A DNA stretch of 30,056 nucleotides from IDS-8 sp040902105 (GTDB taxonomy: Bacteria > Pseudomonadota > Gammaproteobacteria > Steroidobacterales > Woeseiaceae): contig JBBDXW010000036.1 in the NCBI GenBank assembly GCA_040902105.1, forward strand, positions 1-30,056, given 5' to 3'. The notes below the pieces were generated by a model, which saw only the letters and a program-made list of their open reading frames with translations, searched no databases and was not told the origin of the DNA. Numbering within the stretch: position 1 is the stretch's first letter; each line of letters starts with the position of its first letter. Positions 1 to 7,705 of the stretch are shown piece after piece. The translations under genes were made by a program, and so were the position numbers.

Positions 1-98
1 ACACGGGAAACTCGCTCGTGGAACACCCCCGGACGGTACTCCTGCTCGTGCCAGAAACCGGGGGTATTCCACGTGCCCGGACACGGGAAACTCGCTCG
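1..98. repeat. 80-bp tandem palindromic repeat, left end
   Basis: The 18-mer ACACGGGAAACTCGCTCG occurs at 1-18 and again at 81-98, giving a period of 80 bp. Both copies are followed by a similar arm (GAACACCCC, then GG, CGG, ACTC and GCTCGTGCCAGA) with a few substitutions, so this is a degenerate tandem array. The 18-mer lies in the loop of a palindrome: the arm before the 81-98 copy (61-73) pairs imperfectly with the arm after it. A third copy of the 18-mer closes the window at 30039-30056. The family is not recognised. Confidence 0.85.
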
Positions 99-247
99 TC
101 GAACACCCCAGGCCGGCACTCTGCTCGTGCCAGAGACGAACGAAGGCGACTTTTCGTCCGGGATCTGTGGCGGCGCCGGATCACAGGCGGCGGCGAAAGG
201 GTTATCATAGCGCCCCGCACATGAGGCACCGTTGACGGGATGAAGCG

Positions 248-604
248 ATGAACGAGGAACAGCCGCGAGACCACGCCCTCGGGGACGATCCGGACCCGGA
301 CGCAACAGGCCAGCGCCGGGAGTTCGAGGAGCACATCAAATCACGATCCACGTGGTTGCGCTTGCTGTTCATGCTGATTCTTGTGGCGCTGTACTGCGTG
401 TCCAGGATTGTCGTTGGTGCGGTCGTGGTGTTGCTGTTTTTCTGGGTGCTTTTGACCGGGGAAACCAATGAACGCCTGAAAGGCCTGGGCCAATCGCTCG
501 CAACCTATACCTGGCAGATCATTCGCTACCTGACGTTCAATACCGAATCGAGGCCCTTTCCCTTCGACGAGGACTGGCCGTCATCCAGCGACACGACCGT
601 CTGA
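248..604 (+). CDS. DUF4389 family inner-membrane protein
   Basis: A 118-residue protein with a hydrophilic acidic N-terminus (residues 1-34), then a hydrophobic block at about 36-78 that fits two closely spaced membrane helices. It ends in a conserved-looking tail with LTGETNERL, QIIRYLTFN and PFPFDEDWP. This layout (short soluble lead, SR-x-WLRLLFM entry into the first helix, FWVLLTGE loop, TFNxExxPFPF end) is what I know of DUF4389 proteins in gammaproteobacteria, and the length is typical. The function of the family is unknown. It is the first gene of a plus-strand run, 27 bp ahead of the next gene. The Shine-Dalgarno is weak. Confidence 0.88.
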   Translation: MNEEQPRDHALGDDPDPDATGQRREFEEHIKSRSTWLRLLFMLILVALYCVSRIVVGAVVVLLFFWVLLTGETNERLKGLGQSLATYTWQIIRYLTFNTESRPFPFDEDWPSSSDTTV

Positions 605-631
605 TTCTCAAAAAGGCGGTACCGCATTCAG

Positions 632-1063
632 ATGGGTACGGAACTGCTGCAAAATCACTGGGCACTGATACTTGCGTCGCTCACCGGGCTTGTACTGCTG
701 CTCGTTGCGCTCAATCATTTCATCCGTACGTCCGCCCGGGGCCAATTGCGCCGTGTTCGCAGGGCGCTGGCCGCGGAGCGTGGCAGGCTGCGCAAGACGG
801 CGGCGGTTGTGGCCAAGGCAGAAAGGCAAAAGATAAAGCTTCAGCAACACGCGGATAAGGTCAAGCCGCGGCACCTTCAAGAGGCAAGCGCGGCGCTGGA
901 CGATGCGAAAGCACTTGCGAAAATTGCGCACGACAGGGTGCTGGTTGCGGAGAATCACCTGCGGCGAGTCATACTGGAAGAGTTTCCGCCGGCGCAGCAT
1001 GAAGAACTGCGCAGCCGGTATCTGTCCGACAAGGTGCGCGACAACAAGCCGTTCACATTCTGA
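632..1063 (+). CDS. membrane-anchored coiled-coil protein, unknown
   Basis: A 143-residue protein not assigned to a family. One membrane helix lies at about residues 12-31 (ALILASLTGLVLLLVALNHF). A long basic, Ala/Lys/Arg-rich stretch at about 36-115 with heptad-like spacing is probably a coiled coil. The short tail ends PFTF. The topology suggests a single-pass protein with a cytoplasmic or periplasmic helical rod. It lies 27 bp after the DUF4389 gene on the same strand, so the two may be co-transcribed. The first ATG is used; the nearest purine-rich stretch (GGCGG) is rather far upstream, so the start is only moderately certain. Confidence 0.65.
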   Translation: MGTELLQNHWALILASLTGLVLLLVALNHFIRTSARGQLRRVRRALAAERGRLRKTAAVVAKAERQKIKLQQHADKVKPRHLQEASAALDDAKALAKIAHDRVLVAENHLRRVILEEFPPAQHEELRSRYLSDKVRDNKPFTF

Positions 1064-1122
1064 ATTGATCCTGCGGGCGTGCGGTTCGTACGCTAGTGTC
1101 CTCCTTCCAGGTGAGAGCGCGC

Positions 1123-3183
1123 ATGCGTAAAGAGATTCTTCTGGCTGGCCTGATCGTCCTGGCTGCAATTGATGCGCCGGCAGCGGATCGCGGCCGAGTC
1201 ACCCAATCGCGCGCCGTCAGCGAGTCGGGCGGCAACAACTGGCTGTTGAACGGCGGAAGTTTTCGCGGCGAACACTTCAGTGCGCTCGATCAGATCGATA
1301 CCCGGACAGCCGGCGATCTTGGCCTCGCCTGGTCGACGGATCTGCCGGTCGCGGACGGGATCTCCGCCACGCCGGTCGTCGTTGACGGTGTCATCTACAT
1401 TTCCGGTCCGTTTTCCCTGGTGTTTGCGATCGATGCAGCGACCGGCGCCATTCTCTGGAGCTATGACCCCGAAGTAAGAAGGGGCTTTGCGGACGACCCG
1501 TATCTTTCCTGGGCCGCGCGATCGAATCGCGGAGTCGCCGTCTGGGAGGGCCGCGTCATGGTCGCCGTGGCTGACTGCCGGCTCATTGCCCTCGATGCGT
1601 CGAGCGGTAAGCCGCAGTGGTCCAAGAAGACTTGCGACCCCGAGCTAGGTTACGCGATTACAGATGCACCTCGCGTTGGCGGCGGCAAGGTGTTCATCGG
1701 CAACGCCGGTTCGGAGTCGGGAGAGCAAAACCGCGGCTATGTTTCCGCCTATGACGCGCAGAACGGCAATCTGTTGTGGCGCTTTTATACGGTGCCGAGT
1801 CCGAACCCCGATGAGAACGATTCGCCTGCCATGAAACTGGCAGCGAGCACATGGACCGGCGATCGGTGGCAGGCGTTCGGCGGCGGAGGCAGCGCCTGGA
1901 ACGAAATGACTTACGATCCGGATAGCGGCTATTTGTTCTTCGGTACCGCCGGCGCGTTGCCATACGTGCATCGATATCGAAGCCCCGAAGGAGGAGACAA
2001 CCTCTTTCTGTCGTCGGTACTCGCGGTCGATGCGGAAACCGGCGAGTACGTATGGCATTACCAGACGGTTCCCGAAGACAGCTGGGAATACAACGCGACG
2101 ATGAACATCGTGCTCGCCGATCTCGAGATCAAAGGGCGTCAACGCAGGGCCCTGATGATTGCACCCAAGAACGGCTTCTTCTACGTGCTCGACAGGTTGA
2201 GCGGCGAACTGATTTCGGCGGAGAAATACGTAAAGGCCAACTGGGCATCGCGTATCAATGTTGAAACGGGACGCCCCGTAACGGACCCGGACGGGCAGTT
2301 CTGGAACACGGCCGCGGGCACGACCACAATGCTGTGGCCGAATATGTGGGGATCGCACAGCTGGAACCCGATGGCATTTCACCCGGTATTGCGGCTTGCA
2401 TACATTCCGGCGATCGACGTGCCCAGTATCGTTACAAATCTTGGCGGCGGCGATTACGTCGACACGATGGACCTGATCGACGAGGTCGATGGTAAAGGGC
2501 ACAGCCCCGGTAAGCTCGTTGCATGGGATCCCGTTCTGCAGCGTGAACGGTGGTCGGTCGATCATGCGCTGCCGTTCAACGGCGGTGTCCTGGCAACCGC
2601 GGGCAACGTCGTATTCCAGGGTGATGCAACGGGCGACTTTTCAGCCTACGACGCGGCGAACGGCAAGCGCATATGGTCGGTCGCAACGGGCTCGGCCATC
2701 AATGCCGCGCCGGTCAGTTATGCGCTGGACGATACGCAGTACGTTTTGCTGCCGATAGGGGCGGGCGGCGGCGCGCAGTTCCTCTATCCCGAACTGCATG
2801 CGGGCGAGAATGCACGGGGTCCCACACGCCTGCTCGCTTTTACGCTGAAGGGCGACCTAGACATGCCGCGAGTGCCACCCGACGACCGCATTTTGCCGGA
2901 TCTGGGATTCACGGCCTCCGTCGAAACGATCGAGCGTGGAAAAACCCTGTACTCCGAACACTGCAGCTTCTGTCACGGGAAGAACGCGTCGGCGCGCGCC
3001 GGCGGTTCCGTGCCCGACTTGCGCTTTGCGTCCGAAGGCACGCACGCCGTATGGAACGGCATCGTGATTGGCGGCGCACGGCGCGCCAACGGCATGCCGG
3101 CATTTACCCTGTCCGCTCAGGACGCGGAAACGATCCGCCAGTACGTTCTCTTTCGAGCGGACGAATTGCGAATCCGGCAATAG
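1123..3183 (+). CDS. PQQ-dependent quinohaemoprotein alcohol dehydrogenase
   Basis: A periplasmic enzyme that would oxidise alcohols with PQQ and pass electrons through a fused haem c. At 686 residues it has the usual type II quinohaemoprotein length. Residues 1-20 form a signal peptide (MRKEILLAGLIVLAAIDAPA). An eight-bladed propeller follows, with the PQQ-family signatures SWEYNATMNIVLAD (W321), APKNGFFYVLDR and GSHSWNPMAFHP (about 410). The C-terminal cytochrome c domain has CSFCH at 614-618 and a probable axial Met at 658 (NGMPAF). The ATG at 1123, preceded by GAGAG, is preferred over the in-frame GTG at 1096 because it puts the signal peptide at the terminus. The adjacent Cys-Cys pair often found before NRGVA in this family is absent (WAARSNRGVA). 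The natural substrate cannot be told from sequence. Confidence 0.9.
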   Translation: MRKEILLAGLIVLAAIDAPAADRGRVTQSRAVSESGGNNWLLNGGSFRGEHFSALDQIDTRTAGDLGLAWSTDLPVADGISATPVVVDGVIYISGPFSLVFAIDAATGAILWSYDPEVRRGFADDPYLSWAARSNRGVAVWEGRVMVAVADCRLIALDASSGKPQWSKKTCDPELGYAITDAPRVGGGKVFIGNAGSESGEQNRGYVSAYDAQNGNLLWRFYTVPSPNPDENDSPAMKLAASTWTGDRWQAFGGGGSAWNEMTYDPDSGYLFFGTAGALPYVHRYRSPEGGDNLFLSSVLAVDAETGEYVWHYQTVPEDSWEYNATMNIVLADLEIKGRQRRALMIAPKNGFFYVLDRLSGELISAEKYVKANWASRINVETGRPVTDPDGQFWNTAAGTTTMLWPNMWGSHSWNPMAFHPVLRLAYIPAIDVPSIVTNLGGGDYVDTMDLIDEVDGKGHSPGKLVAWDPVLQRERWSVDHALPFNGGVLATAGNVVFQGDATGDFSAYDAANGKRIWSVATGSAINAAPVSYALDDTQYVLLPIGAGGGAQFLYPELHAGENARGPTRLLAFTLKGDLDMPRVPPDDRILPDLGFTASVETIERGKTLYSEHCSFCHGKNASARAGGSVPDLRFASEGTHAVWNGIVIGGARRANGMPAFTLSAQDAETIRQYVLFRADELRIRQ

Positions 3184-3293
3184 TCCTGACGCGACATTGC
3201 CGGTGTGGCGCAACAACGTCACTGACACCTGGCTCGGATTTACCGCGGACTCTGTGCCACAATGAGGCGAAGCCCTGATTGCGAGGATCGACT

Positions 3294-3386
3294 ATGAGCG
3301 CCGCATCCCTTTTTTCACTCGCAAGCATGGCGGTGTTGCCGCGTCGCACCGACTGCAGGCCGCAGCTGCTGTCGGATATTGCGTAA
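3294..3386 (+). pseudogene. 30-codon ORF like an ABA4/DUF4281 N-terminus
   Basis: A short ORF starts at an ATG preceded by GAGG with good spacing and stops 2 bp before the next gene. Its first residues (LFSLASMAVLP) resemble my recollection of the start of ABA4-like (DUF4281) membrane proteins, which then normally continue with GW and further helices. Here the text after LP turns into a short Arg/Cys/Gln-containing tail and stops. I read it as either the remnant of an ABA4-like gene after an internal deletion, or a leader peptide coupling translation into the membrane protein at 3389. The match is from memory and unverified. Confidence 0.35.
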
Positions 3387-3388
3387 CG

Positions 3389-4180
3389 ATGCGACGACGT
3401 TTCATAGCGGAACTTTACTGGCGCAATCCGCTGCTCGCGCTGGTGGGCTGGCTGCACGTCGTTCTGCTTCTCACGACTTTTTTATGTTTTTTGACGGACG
3501 ACCGTCTCGTCATGGGCGTGAACGCATGGCTCAAGCCGATGAAGTTCATGTTCTCGCTTGTGATATACCTCTGGACAATCGCCTGGTTCAGTAAATACAT
3601 CAGGCGGCCGCGATGGCTGCTGAGTACGGTGAGCATCGTCATCGCGATAACGATCGTCATCGAATCGACGTGCCTGCTGTTACAGGCAGGCCGCGGTACA
3701 ATGTCGCATTACAATATTGCGACAGATTTTGACGCCGTCATTTTTCAGGCCATGGGCGTCATGATAAGTATCGACATGCTGATGACCGTCGTCATCCTGT
3801 TCATGTTCAGCAAGCCCGGCATCCGCTTGCACCCTGCTTACCTGTGGGGAATACGACTGGGCATCGTCGTGTTTCTGACTGGCGGCGCAATAGGCGGCGT
3901 CATGATTGCACACGGCGCGCACACCTTCAGCGCGCCCGATGGCGGCCCCGGCCTGCCGTTCCTCAACTGGAGTACCGTCGGCGGCGATCTGCGAATCGCG
4001 CACGGCATGGCCCTTCATGCGCTGCAGCTCCTGCCTTTGACCGGATTTGCGATCAGCCGCTGGTCGGCGGTGCCGCGAACGGAGACCAAGGTCCTGCTGC
4101 TGGTGCTCGTAGCCCTCCTGTACGCCGTGGGCGTATTTGCACTCTTCAGGGAGGCGATCGCGGGAATACCGCTTCTCTGA
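3389..4180 (+). CDS. polytopic membrane protein, unknown family
   Basis: A 263-residue protein with about seven hydrophobic helices (roughly 15-37, 47-67, 80-98, 115-138, 150-172, 200-222, 235-258). Conserved-looking polar motifs lie between them: WLKPMKFMFS after helix 1, RGTMSHYNIATDFD near 105, MIAHGAHTF near 175 and DGGPGLPFLNWSTVGGDLRIAHG near 185-205. Several histidines near membrane faces (SHYN, AHGAH, IAHGMALHALQ) could bind a cofactor or metal, but this is inference. I know similar uncharacterised proteins in other bacteria and no function for them. It starts 2 bp after the mini-ORF, has almost no Shine-Dalgarno of its own, and may depend on coupling. Confidence 0.75.
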   Translation: MRRRFIAELYWRNPLLALVGWLHVVLLLTTFLCFLTDDRLVMGVNAWLKPMKFMFSLVIYLWTIAWFSKYIRRPRWLLSTVSIVIAITIVIESTCLLLQAGRGTMSHYNIATDFDAVIFQAMGVMISIDMLMTVVILFMFSKPGIRLHPAYLWGIRLGIVVFLTGGAIGGVMIAHGAHTFSAPDGGPGLPFLNWSTVGGDLRIAHGMALHALQLLPLTGFAISRWSAVPRTETKVLLLVLVALLYAVGVFALFREAIAGIPLL

Positions 4181-4191
4181 CTGAGTCGCTT

Positions 4192-4267
4192 CGCATTATT
4201 CATGAACGTTCGAGGGTAGTGGTAAGCGAGACTCCGCCGAGACGTCATCGCGTTCATGAATAATGCG
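4192..4267. repeat. perfect 17-bp inverted repeat, 42-nt loop
   Basis: CGCATTATTCATGAACG at 4192-4208 is the exact reverse complement of 4251-4267. The 42-nt spacer (4209-4250) can fold further. It fills the gap between two convergent genes ending at 4180 and 4271, so it could act as a two-way terminator, although no T-run follows either arm. It does not match the BIME family elsewhere in the window. Confidence 0.85.
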
Positions 4268-4270
4268 TGG

Positions 4271-5986
4271 CTAATCGCGGGCGTTCTCCCAGCCAGTCCA
4301 GCCGGGTCCGCGAACCACGCGCCCGGGCGTCGCGCCGGTGTGTTCGCCGTCGCGAATCACCGGCACGCCGTTGACGAAGACGTGCTCGATGCCGGTGGCG
4401 TACTGGTGAGGGTCCTCGAAGGTTGCGTGATCGGCGACGGTATCCGGATCGAATACGACCACGTCGGCGTAGTGTCCTTCCGCCAACCGTCCCCGGTCGC
4501 GAATTCCGATGTTCGTGGCCGGCAGCGACGTCATGCGGCGAACCGCCTCGGGCAGGCTGATGACGCCTTCGTCCCGGGAATACTTGCCGAGCACCCTGGC
4601 GAACGTGCCGTATGCGCGGGGGTGAGGGTTCGACTTCAGGAACACGCCTTCCGCGGCCGGCGCGCCGGCGTCCGAGCCGAAGCTGACCCAGGGTTGCGCC
4701 ACCTTTCTGCGAACGTTGTCTTCTGACATCATGAAATAACTGACGTCGACCCGGCTGTCGTCTTCGATCACGAGGTCTATCGCGGTTTCCGCATAGCCGG
4801 TGCCGCGCTCGTCTGCGACCTCCTTCAGTGTCCTGCCGATGAGAGGCTTCAGTCGTTCCTTGTTGAAACCGAGCAGCAGGATATTTTCGGGTCCGGCCTG
4901 CACGAAACGGTTTTCCCAGTCCGCGTCGGGGTCGTTCATCTCGGCGACGACACGGGCGCGGATTTCGGGAGCCTTGAGCCGCGCGATCCACGCATCGTGG
5001 CCGCCTTCCTGTACCCATAAGGGCATCGATGCGTTCAGTCCGGTCGCGCTCGCAGGATAGGTATACATATCCGCCGTGATCCGCAAGCCGGCCTCGCGTG
5101 CCTCTTCGATCATTTCGAAAACATTCTGCAGTTTGTGCCAATTCGGCCGGCCCGATGCCTTCAGATGGTAAATTTCCGCAGGGGCGCCGGTCGTGCTGGC
5201 GATCTCGATGAACTCCTCGACTGCTTCTTCGAGGCGGTCGCCTTCAGAGCGGATGTGGGAGATGTACGCCCCGCCAAACTCTGCGGCCGCGCTTACCAGG
5301 TCGATCAACTCGCCGGTGTCGGCGAAATTCGCCGGCGCATAGATGAGCGACGAACCGACGCCGAGGGCGCCGTCACGCATGGCGTCGCGTACGAGATCCT
5401 GCATGCGCGCCAGTTCCGCTTTGCTTGCGGGCCTGTCTTCATAGCCGATTTCATGCACGCGGACGGTTGTAGCGCCGATGTAGGATGCGACGTTCGGGGA
5501 AATGCCCTTGTTCGTCACGTACTCCAGGTATTCGTCGAGCGTCGTCCATTCGACGCCGAACCTGATGTCGCCCTGTCGCGCAACCATTTCCTTTTTCATG
5601 ACGTCGTTCAGCGGGCCCATCGAGAAGCCTTCGCCCATGACTTCGAGCGTCACCCCCTGTTTGAGATCGCTCATGCCGCGGCCGTCCTCGATCAGCGACG
5701 TTGTGGCCCAGGACAGCATATTGATGAAGCCCGGTGACACCGCTTTGCCCGCCGCATCGATCTCCAGCGTCGCGCTTTCCCCGGACAGGTTGCCAATGGC
5801 GGAGATGCGGTCGTCCGTCATGCCGATATCGCCGATGTAGGGCGGATCGCCAAGGCCGTCGTAAATGGTGCCGCCGCGAATGACTACGTCGTAGCCCGTG
5901 CGGTCGCAGCCCGCCATGCAGACTGCGAACAGCAGGCAGCACGCAACGACGATGCGCGACGGCCTGAACGGTCTCGTTACTGTCAT
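4271..5986 (-). CDS. D-aminoacylase-family amidohydrolase lipoprotein, variant metal site
   Basis: A homologue of N-acyl-D-amino-acid deacylases of the amidohydrolase superfamily, 571 residues from the ATG at 5986. A lipoprotein signal ends at MAGC (Cys27). The N-terminal beta-sandwich strand (YDVVIRGGTIYDGLG) and the C-terminal ADVVVFDPDTV and VFVNGVPVIRDGEHTGATPGRVVRG are typical. The barrel keeps YISHIRSEGD, IYHLKASGR and FGSDAGAP, which supply the later metal and catalytic residues. PGFIDxHxH is replaced by PGFINMLSW at about 86-93, and the expected metal-binding Cys is missing in TLEVMGEG. It is second in an operon after the dipeptidase; a GTG at 6025 overlaps the upstream stop as GTGA but would give an over-long signal n-region. 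The substrate is uncertain. Confidence 0.85.
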   Translation of the reverse strand: MTVTRPFRPSRIVVACCLLFAVCMAGCDRTGYDVVIRGGTIYDGLGDPPYIGDIGMTDDRISAIGNLSGESATLEIDAAGKAVSPGFINMLSWATTSLIEDGRGMSDLKQGVTLEVMGEGFSMGPLNDVMKKEMVARQGDIRFGVEWTTLDEYLEYVTNKGISPNVASYIGATTVRVHEIGYEDRPASKAELARMQDLVRDAMRDGALGVGSSLIYAPANFADTGELIDLVSAAAEFGGAYISHIRSEGDRLEEAVEEFIEIASTTGAPAEIYHLKASGRPNWHKLQNVFEMIEEAREAGLRITADMYTYPASATGLNASMPLWVQEGGHDAWIARLKAPEIRARVVAEMNDPDADWENRFVQAGPENILLLGFNKERLKPLIGRTLKEVADERGTGYAETAIDLVIEDDSRVDVSYFMMSEDNVRRKVAQPWVSFGSDAGAPAAEGVFLKSNPHPRAYGTFARVLGKYSRDEGVISLPEAVRRMTSLPATNIGIRDRGRLAEGHYADVVVFDPDTVADHATFEDPHQYATGIEHVFVNGVPVIRDGEHTGATPGRVVRGPGWTGWENARD

Positions 5987-6021
5987 CCCGTTGCGTTGCG
6001 GGTTACACGGCCCGGATCCGG

Positions 6022-7293
6022 TCACAAGGACCGGGCGACGTCTTCAACTTCGCGCCATACGCGCAGCAGGTTCTCACCAAGAATCTTGCGAATGTCTTCG
6101 TCGCTGTAGCCGCGCTGCATGAGACCCTCGACAAGGTTCGGGTAACTCGAAACGTCCTTGAGGCCGATCGGCAGGCTGTCGCCGACGCCGTCATAATCCG
6201 ACCCGATGCCGACTTGGTCGACGCTGGTGAGTTCTATCACGTGCTCGAAGTGATCCAGAGTCTCAGCGAGCGTTGCGTAGGGATACGGGCCGTGCAGGGC
6301 GTTGTACTGGTCACCGAACTGACTGCGCACCTCGTCGCTGCTCTCGAGCCCGGTCTCCTCGAGATATTTGTCGAATGCGTCGCGTCTGGCGTTCTCGTAG
6401 TCATGCGCCTTGCTGGTCAGGAAACCGGAGCCGTAGTTGATCATGACCAGGCCGCCGTTCGCCGCCAGCCGCACGATCATGTCGTCGGCGATGTTGCGTT
6501 CCCAACCGGGCGTGAAGTGACGCGCGGACGAGTGCGATGCGATCGCGGGCGCCTTGGTCACATCCATTACGTCCCAGAACGCTTCGTCCGAAATGTGGCT
6601 GACATCCACCATGATGCCCAGCCGATTCATCTCCCCGACGACTTCAACGCCAAAATCGCTCAGGCCGCCCCATTGCTTGTTGTCGTCATAGGAGGAATCG
6701 GAGATGAGATTCGATTTTCCGTGCGCCAGGGTAATATAGCGAATTCCGCGTTCGTGGAAGTGCGCCACGTTGGCGATATCGTCTTCGAGGGGCGCGCCGT
6801 TTTCCATACCCATCGGCAGCGATATCAAATCCTGGGTAAACTGTTTTTCAACGTCAGCGGGCGAACGAGCGATGGCAAACTTGTCCGGTGATTTGGCGGC
6901 GAGGTCATTGACCATGTCGATGAGTTTCTCCGCAAGCTCTTTTGAACCGCCCTCGGTTTGCAGCTCGGCCGGCGTGTATATGGACATGAAGGGGGCATTG
7001 AGCCCGCCGGCGACCGCTCTCGGATAGTCGAAGTCGCCGTCCTCCGTGGCCCGGGAGACATCCACCCATTCCTCGTTCAGGCGATACGGCACGTCGATAT
7101 GGGTATCGACGATGATCGAGTTCGTCGCCAGTTCCTTTGCCCGCTCACCGTTGTCGACCGGAGCGGCGCTTTGCGGTTCCTGAGCTTCCGATCCTTCTGT
7201 TGGCGCAGTCGCATTTTCGGACGGCCCGCAAGCCACCAGGAGCGTCGCGAACAGAATGGCAAGTGAATGAGCAACCGGCGGCCTTGCAAACAT
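6022..7293 (-). CDS. membrane dipeptidase, peptidase family M19, lipoprotein
   Basis: A renal-dipeptidase-like enzyme that cleaves dipeptides, often with a D-residue at the C-terminal position, using two zinc ions. From the ATG at 7293 it has 423 residues; a purine-rich Shine-Dalgarno (GGGGAAAAC) precedes that ATG. The lipobox LLVAC gives Cys22, followed by a Pro/Glu/Ala-rich linker to about 50. Metal ligands expected for M19 are all visible: H65 and D67 in VDTHID, E164 in MGMENG, H233 in VDVSH and H254 in IASHSSARH. The C-terminal part has QVGIGSDYDGVGD and the helical ending ILGENLLRVW. It is first in an operon with the D-aminoacylase-like gene, suggesting joint processing of D-amino-acid-containing peptides at the outer or inner membrane. 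Confidence 0.93.
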   Translation of the reverse strand: MFARPPVAHSLAILFATLLVACGPSENATAPTEGSEAQEPQSAAPVDNGERAKELATNSIIVDTHIDVPYRLNEEWVDVSRATEDGDFDYPRAVAGGLNAPFMSIYTPAELQTEGGSKELAEKLIDMVNDLAAKSPDKFAIARSPADVEKQFTQDLISLPMGMENGAPLEDDIANVAHFHERGIRYITLAHGKSNLISDSSYDDNKQWGGLSDFGVEVVGEMNRLGIMVDVSHISDEAFWDVMDVTKAPAIASHSSARHFTPGWERNIADDMIVRLAANGGLVMINYGSGFLTSKAHDYENARRDAFDKYLEETGLESSDEVRSQFGDQYNALHGPYPYATLAETLDHFEHVIELTSVDQVGIGSDYDGVGDSLPIGLKDVSSYPNLVEGLMQRGYSDEDIRKILGENLLRVWREVEDVARSL

Positions 7294-7419
7294 GTTTTCC
7301 CCCAGTGAATTGACGTTCTGCGTCACGATGACTGGCGGAGTATAGGCAAAGTCGCCGCATTTTGGGTCGCTTGCCGCCGCAAGGCCTCTGCAAACAAGAC
7401 AAGGTCCGGGGAAAACCCT

Positions 7420-7608
7420 ATGATCGGCGGCAGGATGAATCTGCTCGCCATCATCATTATCGTCCTGGCGCTCGCGGCTGCCGGCGCTGTTATTTATGCG
7501 GCATGGGAGCTTTCATCGGATAAGCCCACGCAAAGAAAAACCGGGGCGGGGCAGGTCAGCAATCCGGACGACATTTCTGAAAAGCCGGACAACCGACCCG
7601 AACACTGA
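7420..7608 (+). CDS. small single-pass membrane protein, unknown
   Basis: A 62-residue ORF with one strong membrane helix (LLAIIIIVLALAAAGAVIYAAW, about residues 8-29) and a polar tail rich in Lys, Asp and Pro. The ATG at 7420 has GGGGAAAACCCT upstream; an internal ATG at 7435 (Met6) with GGCAGG is an alternative. It is divergent from the dipeptidase operon and convergent with the DUF3300 gene. Coding status is supported by the clear helix, the purine-rich upstream sequence and placement, but no family was recognised. Confidence 0.5.
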   Translation: MIGGRMNLLAIIIIVLALAAAGAVIYAAWELSSDKPTQRKTGAGQVSNPDDISEKPDNRPEH

Positions 7609-7611
7609 GCT

Positions 7612-7675
7612 GTTGGGGCCCATGAAAACGGGCGAATACACGACGCGGGGATCGCCCGCTTTAGCGGGCTCCGAC
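7612..7675. repeat. BIME-like REP pair A
   Basis: Two inverted 24-bp REP-like units, 7612-7635 (GTTGGGGCCC ... CGGGCGA) and 7652-7675 (TCGCCCG ... CGGGCTCCGAC), face each other with a 16-nt spacer between convergent genes. Each unit is itself a small hairpin. They share the pattern GTNGGAGCCCG-N-CGGGCGA with the pairs at 14292 and 22850. Confidence 0.8.
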
Positions 7676-7705
7676 AGGGGCGAGTTCGACTTGTGCAGGC
7701 GCTCC

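Noticed and set aside
1..98. CRISPR array
   Set aside because: Only two full units with a conserved 18-mer, spacer-like parts that are themselves similar between units, and no cas gene.
4192..4267. Integron attC site
   Set aside because: The arms lack the RYYYAAC and GTTRRRY core boxes, and no integrase or cassette array is present.
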